In this document: in pieces, positions 59,197-64,000 of the stretch
How positions within the stretch are numbered: the first letter of the stretch is position 1
Layout: the number at the start of each line of letters is the position of its first letter
Assembly (NCBI RefSeq): GCF_017873715.1
Contig: NZ_JAGGKM010000004.1
Coordinates: 452,673 to 516,672, forward strand
DNA: 64,000 nucleotides
Direction: 5' to 3'
Source: Cytobacillus luteolus
GTDB lineage: Bacteria > Bacillota > Bacilli > Bacillales > Bacillaceae_L
Translations under genes and position numbers: made by a program
The notes under the pieces: generated by a model
What the model was told of the DNA's origin: nothing
The model's input: only the letters and a program-made list of their open reading frames with translations
The model's database searches: none

Positions 59197-61075
59197 TATT
59201 TTTCTCCCCTCTGCGTTTAATTGGACGTACAATCGAAATACCAAATGGCGGGATTGTCATTTTAATGTGATAAGGTTTGCCATGGTACGGTCCTTCTTCA
59301 CCAATCAGGTTCCCTTTGTTTATTTGACCAGAACCACCAAAGGCTATATCATCACTATTCAATACTTCTTTATAAGAAGATAATAACGGTACTCCCACTT
59401 TGTATTCATGGTAGGTTTCAGGTGTAAAATTACACACAGTGACTGTTAAATCATTCTCTTTCTTTCCTTTTCGTATAAAAGAAAATATGCTTTGGTCATA
59501 GTTGTTAACATCAATCCATTCAAAGCCTTCATCAGAATTGTCTAACTCATATAAAGACCGCTGCTTTTTGTATACCTTGAATAACTCTTTAACATACGCT
59601 CTTATATGTTGATGCATTCTGAAATCATCAAGGTTCCAATCAAGCTCGCTATCATCCTTCCACTCAGAAAATTGACCGAACTCTCCACCCATGAAAAGAA
59701 GCTTTTTTCCAGGGTGTGTAATTAGGTAGCCATACAAGAGCCTTAACTGAGCAAACTTATCCCAATAATCACCTGGCATTTTATCAAGCATTGACCTTTT
59801 CCCATGTACTACTTCATCGTGTGAAAAGGGTAAAATAAACTTCTCTGAAAATGCATATAAAAGGGAGAATGTCACTTTATTATGTAGATTTTTTCTCTCA
59901 TATGGAGAAGCTTGCATATATGTTAAAATGTCATTCATCCAACCCATATTCCACTTATACGAAAATCCTAGGCCACCTTCACTCACGGAACTAGTAACCT
60001 TTGGCCAAACAGTAGAATCCTCGGCAATCATAAGTACAGATTGATCGAACTCGCGAATTGCACTATTTAGCTTTTTCAGAAACTCTATTGCAAATGGATT
60101 AGATCTTTGTTCACCCTCATGACTAGTAGGCCAATAAATCATGTTTGCCACTGCATCTACTCGGAAACCATCAATATGAAAATAATCTATCCAAAAGAGT
60201 GCATTTGAAATTAAAAAACTTTGAACTTCCGGCTTTGATAAATCAAAGTTTGCTGTACCCCACACTTTGTTTTCGCGATCATGACTAAAGCTATATTCGT
60301 AGGTAGGCTTTCCATCAAATAAATATAAACCGTGAGAATCCTTACAAAAGTGTCCTGGTACCCAATCCATGATGACACCAATACCATTTTGATGACATTG
60401 GTCAATAAGATACATTAACCCATGAGGCGTCCCATAACGACTAGTTGCAGAGTAATAGCCAGTCCCCTGGTATCCCCAAGACTTATCAAGTGGATGTTCT
60501 ACAAGTGGTAAAAGTTCTATATGAGTAAAACCATGCTCAAGAACGTAAGGTATAAGAAGTTCTGATAGTTCTTCATATGAATAATAGGTACCATCAGTTT
60601 TTACTTTCCATGAACCTAAATGCACTTCATATATATTTAAAGGCTTATCATGAGTAGACCTTTTATTTCTTTGCCATGCCCTATCATTCCATTTATAGCC
60701 TTCAAGATTATAAATAACAGAAGCTGTTGCTGGTCTAATCTCAGAATAGAAAGCAAAAGGATCCGACTTTAAGAGAATGTCACCACGGTCAGTAGTTATC
60801 TCATATTTATAGATGTCTCCTTCAACTAATCCAGGGAAAAAATTTGTCCAAATTCCCTCATTATTTATCTTATCTAATGGATGATGTTCTCCTTCCCACT
60901 GATTAAAGTTACCTACAATATTTACTTTTGCAGCATGAGGTGCCCAGACAGTGAACTGTGTTCCCTCCACACCATTTTGCAATGTAAGATGTGCCCCAAA
61001 TAACTGGTAGCTTTTAAATAGATTTCCTTCATGAAATAAATGAATATCATGACTAGTTGGAAGAGTTAAGATCAC
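59141..61075 (-). CDS. glgB: 1,4-Alpha-glucan branching enzyme
   Basis: This 644-residue GH13 enzyme introduces alpha-1,6 branches. An N-terminal CBM48 domain (residues about 20-110) precedes the barrel with [25 protein letters not shown] (nucleophile Asp), [11 protein letters not shown] (acid Glu) and [12 protein letters not shown]. The start is GTG at 61075 behind AAGGGTGG. The C-terminus has a basic tail that overlaps the glgC start. It heads the glycogen operon. A perfect cre-type site lies about 155 bp upstream. Confidence 0.96.
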   Translation of the reverse strand: MILTLPTSHDIHLFHEGNLFKSYQLFGAHLTLQNGVEGTQFTVWAPHAAKVNIVGNFNQWEGEHHPLDKINNEGIWTNFFPGLVEGDIYKYEITTDRGDILLKSDPFAFYSEIRPATASVIYNLEGYKWNDRAWQRNKRSTHDKPLNIYEVHLGSWKVKTDGTYYSYEELSELLIPYVLEHGFTHIELLPLVEHPLDKSWGYQGTGYYSATSRYGTPHGLMYLIDQCHQNGIGVIMDWVPGHFCKDSHGLYLFDGKPTYEYSFSHDRENKVWGTANFDLSKPEVQSFLISNALFWIDYFHIDGFRVDAVANMIYWPTSHEGEQRSNPFAIEFLKKLNSAIREFDQSVLMIAEDSTVWPKVTSSVSEGGLGFSYKWNMGWMNDILTYMQASPYERKNLHNKVTFSLLYAFSEKFILPFSHDEVVHGKRSMLDKMPGDYWDKFAQLRLLYGYLITHPGKKLLFMGGEFGQFSEWKDDSELDWNLDDFRMHQHIRAYVKELFKVYKKQRSLYELDNSDEGFEWIDVNNYDQSIFSFIRKGKKENDLTVTVCNFTPETYHEYKVGVPLLSSYKEVLNSDDIAFGGSGQINKGNLIGEEGPYHGKPYHIKMTIPPFGISIVRPIKRRGEKNNDDQKKVRRNAIGRGKGE

Positions 61076-61228
61076 TCGTATCCACCCTTTCTATAACGTT
61101 TAGTTCGATCATTATTTATTCATTTTACAAGCAATTGTAAGTGTGAAGAGGTATTTTTGTATGACATTATTTTACAAAATATTCTTTTCCACCATTAATT
61201 GTTATTGCTAGATAACATTCAATTATTA

Positions 61229-61244
61229 TTGCAAACGATTACAT
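61229..61244. promoter_or_regulatory. cre-type CcpA site upstream of glgB
   Basis: TTGCAAACGATTACAT fits WTGNAANCGNWNNCAW at every position. It lies about 155 bp before glgB, far enough to act either as a repressor or an activator site. Confidence 0.65.
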
Positions 61245-61581
61245 TATTTTTATGAAAAAAGTATTTCACTATTTGTTTTATAAATAGTCTTTACAAGTAT
61301 AGTTACGGGTAAAACATTGTTATAACAATCTTTGATTGATGCTGGATTCGTCTTCATGAAGAGGGATTATTGAGAAAAAATATAGTAAATATTATAAATT
61401 ATCAGCTAATTTGTTATAGTAAAGCAGTAAACGCAAAAGCGTTTTAGTCAAAAAGCAAATATTGTCGATAAAAAACTAGACACAAATTGTTCAATATGGA
61501 AAAGACAGATGAGTGGATAAGAGTGAATAATGATTCATAAGAGGAAGCTAGAATAGGTTAAGTAGACGATATAGGAAAAGA
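61245..61581. other. AT-rich intergenic stretch between glgB and the tRNA cluster
   Basis: No gene is visible. The one notable signal is the perfect inverted repeat AAACGCAAAAGCGTTT at 61429-61444, preceded by a TATAGT (61415-61420) that could be a -10 box on the plus strand. No convincing frame follows on that side, so it may be a leftover regulatory region. Confidence 0.5.
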
Positions 61582-61621
61582 AAAAAAGCGCAACGAGTAA
61601 TTAAACTCGTTACGCTTTTTT
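61582..61621 (-). terminator. Terminator of the rrn-tRNA transcript
   Basis: AAAGCG-AACGAGT pairs with ACTCGTT-CGCTTT and has a T run leftward. It lies just after the last tRNA (Glu). Confidence 0.9.
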
Positions 61622-61623
61622 GA

Positions 61624-61695
61624 TGACCCATACGGGATTCGAACCCGTGTTACCGCCGTGAAAGGGCGGTGTCTTAACCGCTTGACCAATGGGCC
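61624..61695 (-). tRNA. tRNA-Glu (TTC)
   Basis: The 72-nt cloverleaf has anticodon TTC in CCCTTTCACGG and T-loop GGTTCGAATCC. The 3' CCA is not encoded (ATCA follows). It is the last tRNA of the cluster. Confidence 0.96.
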
Positions 61696-61711
61696 ATAAA
61701 TAATGTTCTTA

Positions 61712-61802
61712 TGGCGGAGAAGGAGGGATTTGAACCCTCGCGCCGCTCACGCGACCTACACCCTTAGCAGGGGCGCCTCTTCAGCCTCTTGAGTACTTCC
61801 CC
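61712..61802 (-). tRNA. tRNA-Ser (GCT)
   Basis: Class II tRNA with a long variable arm (GTAGGTCGCGTGAGCGGCGC). The anticodon GCT is in CCTGCTAAGG. CCA is encoded. Confidence 0.96.
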
Positions 61803-61806
61803 ATAA

Positions 61807-61881
61807 TGGCTCCACAGGCAGGACTCGAACCTGCGACCGATCGGTTAACAGCCGATAGCTCTACCACTGAGCTACTGTGGA
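61807..61881 (-). tRNA. tRNA-Asn (GTT)
   Basis: Complete cloverleaf with anticodon GTT in GCTGTTAACC and encoded CCA; only 4 bp separate it from tRNA-Ser. Confidence 0.97.
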
Positions 61882-61914
61882 ATAGTGAGAATAGAATCAT
61901 TCATAGGTTATGAA

Positions 61915-61991
<77 letters not shown>

Positions 61992-62014
61992 TAATAAGTT
62001 TAGGTTAAAGTAAA

Positions 62015-62088
62015 TGGAGCGGGTGATGAGAATCGAACTCACGACATCAGCTTGGAAGGCTGAGGTTTTACCATTAAACTACACCCGC
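62015..62088 (-). tRNA. tRNA-Gly (TCC)
   Basis: Complete cloverleaf with anticodon TCC in CCTTCCAAGC and encoded CCA. Confidence 0.97.
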
Positions 62089-62095
62089 AGTTGTA

Positions 62096-62172
62096 TGGGG
62101 CGACTGATGGGAATCGAACCCACGAATGCCTGAACCACAATCAGGTGCGTTAACCACTTCGCCACAACCGCC
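62096..62172 (-). tRNA. tRNA-His (GTG)
   Basis: Complete cloverleaf with anticodon GTG in GATTGTGGTT. The extra 5' G opposite C73, specific to tRNA-His, is encoded, as is CCA. Confidence 0.97.
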
Positions 62173-62197
62173 ACAATTATTAAATTAGAGAATAAAA

Positions 62198-62273
62198 TGG
62201 TGGCTCAGGACGGAATCGAACCGCCGACACAAGGATTTTCAGTCCTTTGCTCTACCAACTGAGCTACTGAGCC
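62198..62273 (-). tRNA. tRNA-Phe (GAA)
   Basis: Complete cloverleaf with anticodon GAA in ACTGAAAATC and encoded CCA. Confidence 0.97.
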
Positions 62274-62304
62274 ATATAAAATATTTGTTGTTTTGAATAA
62301 CTAA

Positions 62305-62380
62305 TGGCGGTCCCGACCGGGATCGAACCGGCGATCTCCTGCGTGACAGGCAGGCATGTTAACCGCTACACCACGGGACC
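62305..62380 (-). tRNA. tRNA-Asp (GTC)
   Basis: Complete cloverleaf with anticodon GTC in CCTGTCACGC and encoded CCA. Confidence 0.97.
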
Positions 62381-62382
62381 AT

Positions 62383-62459
<77 letters not shown>

Positions 62460-62523
62460 ATAATAAAAATTATAAATGTATATGTTTTGCTGAAGATTTT
62501 AGCCATCATTTCAAATGAGATAA

Positions 62524-62616
62524 TGGCGGAGGAAGAGGGATTCGAACCCCCGCGGGCTTTAACACCCCTGTCGGTTTTCAAGACCGATCCCTTCAGCCGG
62601 ACTTGGGTATTCCTCC
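62524..62616 (-). tRNA. tRNA-Ser (TGA)
   Basis: Class II tRNA of 93 nt with anticodon TGA in TCTTGAAAAC, a long variable arm and encoded CCA. Confidence 0.96.
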
Positions 62617-62630
62617 GTATAATTAACTAA

Positions 62631-62707
62631 TGGTGGACCTTGTAGGACTCGAACCTACGACCGGACGGTTATGAGCCGTCTGCTCTAACCAGCTGAGCTA
62701 AAGGTCC
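62631..62707 (-). tRNA. tRNA with CAT anticodon, probably tRNA-Ile2 (lysidine type)
   Basis: The acceptor GGACCTTTAGC and stem GACGGCTCATAACCGTC match the B. subtilis tRNA-Ile2 read with CAT changed to lysidine-AT by TilS. Its place next to Met and Ser in the trnB order supports Ile2 rather than elongator Met. CCA is encoded. Confidence 0.85.
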
Positions 62708-62746
62708 TAAGAGAAGATATTAAGTGTTAGTTTGTTCTAAATAATA

Positions 62747-62823
62747 TGGTAGCGGCGGAGGGAGTCGAACCCACGACCTCACGGGTATGAACCGTACGCT
62801 CTAGCCAGCTGAGCTACACCGCC
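62747..62823 (-). tRNA. tRNA-Met (CAT), elongator
   Basis: The acceptor GGCGGTGTAGC and anticodon stem GTACGGTTCATACCCGT match the elongator Met tRNA of Bacillus. CCA is encoded. Confidence 0.9.
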
Positions 62824-62870
62824 ATATTAAGAAGTGCAAGGAAAATTATTTTCACTTTGTGAGAATAATT

Positions 62871-62946
62871 TGGTGGAGCCTAGCGGGATCGAACCGCTGA
62901 CCTCCTGCGTGCAAGGCAGGCGCTCTCCCAGCTGAGCTAAGGCCCC
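62871..62946 (-). tRNA. tRNA-Ala (TGC)
   Basis: Complete cloverleaf with anticodon TGC in CCTTGCACGC and encoded CCA. A small hairpin in the spacer (about 62844-62870) separates it from tRNA-Met. Confidence 0.97.
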
Positions 62947-62960
62947 AAATAGTTTTGAAA

Positions 62961-63037
62961 TGGTCGGGAAGACAGGATTCGAACCTGCGACCCCTTGGTC
63001 CCAAACCAAGTGCTCTACCAAGCTGAGCTACTCCCCG
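62961..63037 (-). tRNA. tRNA-Pro (TGG)
   Basis: Complete cloverleaf with anticodon TGG in GTTTGGGACC and encoded CCA. Confidence 0.97.
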
Positions 63038-63047
63038 TAAATATATA

Positions 63048-63124
<77 letters not shown>

Positions 63125-63131
63125 ATATAAA

Positions 63132-63220
63132 TGGTGCCGAGGACCGGAATCGAACCGGTACGGTAGTCACCTACCGCAGGATTTTAAGTCCTGTGCGTCT
63201 GCCAGTTCCGCCACCCCGGC
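63132..63220 (-). tRNA. tRNA-Leu (TAA)
   Basis: Class II tRNA with anticodon TAA in ACTTAAAATC, variable arm CGGTAGGTGACTACCG and encoded CCA. Confidence 0.97.
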
Positions 63221-63243
63221 ACATAAAGAAAGCAGACTGTTTT

Positions 63244-63318
63244 TGGAGCGGAAGACGAGGCTCGAACTCGCGACCCCCACCTTGGCAAGGTGGTGTTCTA
63301 CCACTGAACTACTTCCGC
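63244..63318 (-). tRNA. tRNA-Gly (GCC)
   Basis: Complete cloverleaf with anticodon GCC in CTTGCCAAGG and encoded CCA. Confidence 0.97.
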
Positions 63319-63326
63319 AAAAATAT

Positions 63327-63410
63327 TGGTGCGGGTGAAGGGACTCGAACCCCCACGTCATGGACACTAGATCCTAAGTCTAGCGCGTCTGCCAATTCCG
63401 CCACACCCGC
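63327..63410 (-). tRNA. tRNA-Leu (TAG)
   Basis: Class II tRNA with anticodon TAG in ACTTAGGATC, a shorter variable arm than the TAA isoacceptor, and encoded CCA. Confidence 0.97.
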
Positions 63411-63428
63411 AAATGAATAAAATTAAAA

Positions 63429-63504
63429 TGGTGAGCCATGAAGGATTCGAACCTTCGACCCTCTGATTAAAAGTCAGATGCTCTACCAACTGAGCTAATG
63501 GCTC
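63429..63504 (-). tRNA. tRNA-Lys (TTT)
   Basis: Complete cloverleaf with anticodon TTT in ACTTTTAATC and encoded CCA. Confidence 0.97.
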
Positions 63505-63641
63505 TTAATAATAAGAGATTGTATTTCATGTTAAAGCTTGATAGGTAATTGGGCAAGAGCATCTAATACGTGTCCTCATCTCAGGAAGCTTATGCAAGTA
63601 GCAGCTCGATGAGTACAATTCGTAGATTATTCAAGATGTAT

Positions 63642-63674
63642 CGCTCATTGCTCTACCAACTGAGCTAATAGCAC
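63642..63674 (-). pseudogene. Truncated tRNA (5' half only)
   Basis: Read leftward, GTGCTATTAGCTCAGTTGGTAGAGCAATGAGCG carries the acceptor 5' strand and a perfect D-arm like those of tRNA-Lys and tRNA-Thr. It then breaks off, with no anticodon stem, T-arm or CCA. It sits in a 178-bp spacer between tRNA-Thr and tRNA-Lys, genes that are adjacent in B. subtilis trnB. Confidence 0.8.
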
Positions 63675-63682
63675 GTACAAAG

Positions 63683-63759
<77 letters not shown>

Positions 63760-63818
63760 TATTTTAGAAAGTGTCAATTTATTTTAAGGAAAGTTATTTT
63801 CGCTTCGCGAAAAAACAT

Positions 63819-63894
63819 TGGTGGAGGATGACGGGATCGAACCGCCGACCCCCTGCTTGTAAGGCAGGTGCTCTCCCAGCTGAGCTAATCCTCC
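63819..63894 (-). tRNA. tRNA-Val (TAC)
   Basis: Complete cloverleaf with anticodon TAC in CCTTACAAGC and encoded CCA. It is the first tRNA after the 5S gene; a TTTTCGC/GCGAAAA hairpin lies in the spacer to tRNA-Thr (63796-63814). Confidence 0.97.
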
Positions 63895-63903
63895 ATTTAA
63901 ACA

Positions 63904-64000
<97 letters not shown>

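Overview
The window is a 64 kb piece of a low-GC Gram-positive chromosome, almost certainly from the family Bacillaceae. The gene order from about 5.3 to 61 kb follows the Bacillus subtilis ytz/ytq-asnB-metK-pckA-ytm/ytl/ytk-luxS-men-glg neighbourhood. The Gram-positive control devices also fit: a SAM (S-box) riboswitch before metK, a T-box before tyrS, a sigma-B promoter before dps, cre sites and a CcpN-type operator. It is not B. subtilis itself. ytpA is missing between ytpB and ytoA, several extra genes are inserted, and the repeats differ. No phage, plasmid, CRISPR array or complete insertion sequence was seen.

Layout. 1-3.8 kb: a leftward operon for acetoacetate or short-chain acid use (scoA, scoB, GntP-family permease, the last cut by the window edge). 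It is driven by a textbook sigma-54 promoter, with repeated upstream activator motifs and a cre-like site, and its PAS-AAA-Fis activator lies directly upstream. 3.9-9.2 kb: an MFS exporter, two small proteins, the tRNA-modification pair ytqA/ytqB (MnmL/MnmM), the sesquarterpene synthase ytpB and the gamma-carbonic-anhydrase-like ytoA. 9.3-18.8 kb: a C39-like secreted protein, asnB, metK with its riboswitch, a 52-bp tandem repeat, pckA, a phosphodiesterase, and tyrS with its T-box. 18.8-24.3 kb: an accessory stretch with a six-helix half-MFS protein, an FAD-linked oxidase, a P-loop protein, an amino-acid racemase and a MocR-type regulator, closed by a dispersed hairpin repeat. 24.3-39.3 kb: ytmB, ytmA, the ytlACD ABC transporter, ytkD, threonine aldolase, dps, ytzI, an amidase, a FbpB-like peptide, luxS, yidD, a FixH/YtkA-type lipoprotein, an SbtA-family permease and a ZIP transporter. 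39.8-48.6 kb: the complete menaquinone set menF-D-H-B, menE-C and the divergent menA. 48.7-53.1 kb: yteA, a penicillin-acylase-family enzyme with a perfect cre site at its start, and a class 3 lipase. 53.1-61.1 kb: the glycogen operon glgB-C-D-A-P. 61.6-64 kb: 21 tRNA genes in the same order as the B. subtilis trnB cluster, following a 5S rRNA gene cut by the right edge.

The most interesting unexplained object is at 33.70-34.05 kb. A 346-nt interval between the FbpB-like gene and luxS is closed by 23-bp complementary ends. Its three mismatches on the plus strand all become G-U pairs if the RNA is read from the minus strand. It holds several inner hairpins and is followed on that strand by a terminator-like hairpin made from a local tandem repeat. 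It looks like a structured non-coding RNA of a family I cannot name, with a MITE as the main alternative. Other points for a second look are a hairpin-forming 51/52-bp tandem repeat family at two distant loci, a 154-bp GC-richer tandem repeat at 39.5 kb, and a truncated tRNA inserted in the otherwise conserved tRNA cluster.

The joint picture is of a heterotrophic, probably aerobic soil-type bacillus. Carbon-source control (CcpA, CcpN, sigma-54) reaches acetoacetate degradation, gluconeogenesis, glycogen and an acylase. All assignments come from reading the sequence; no database search was run.
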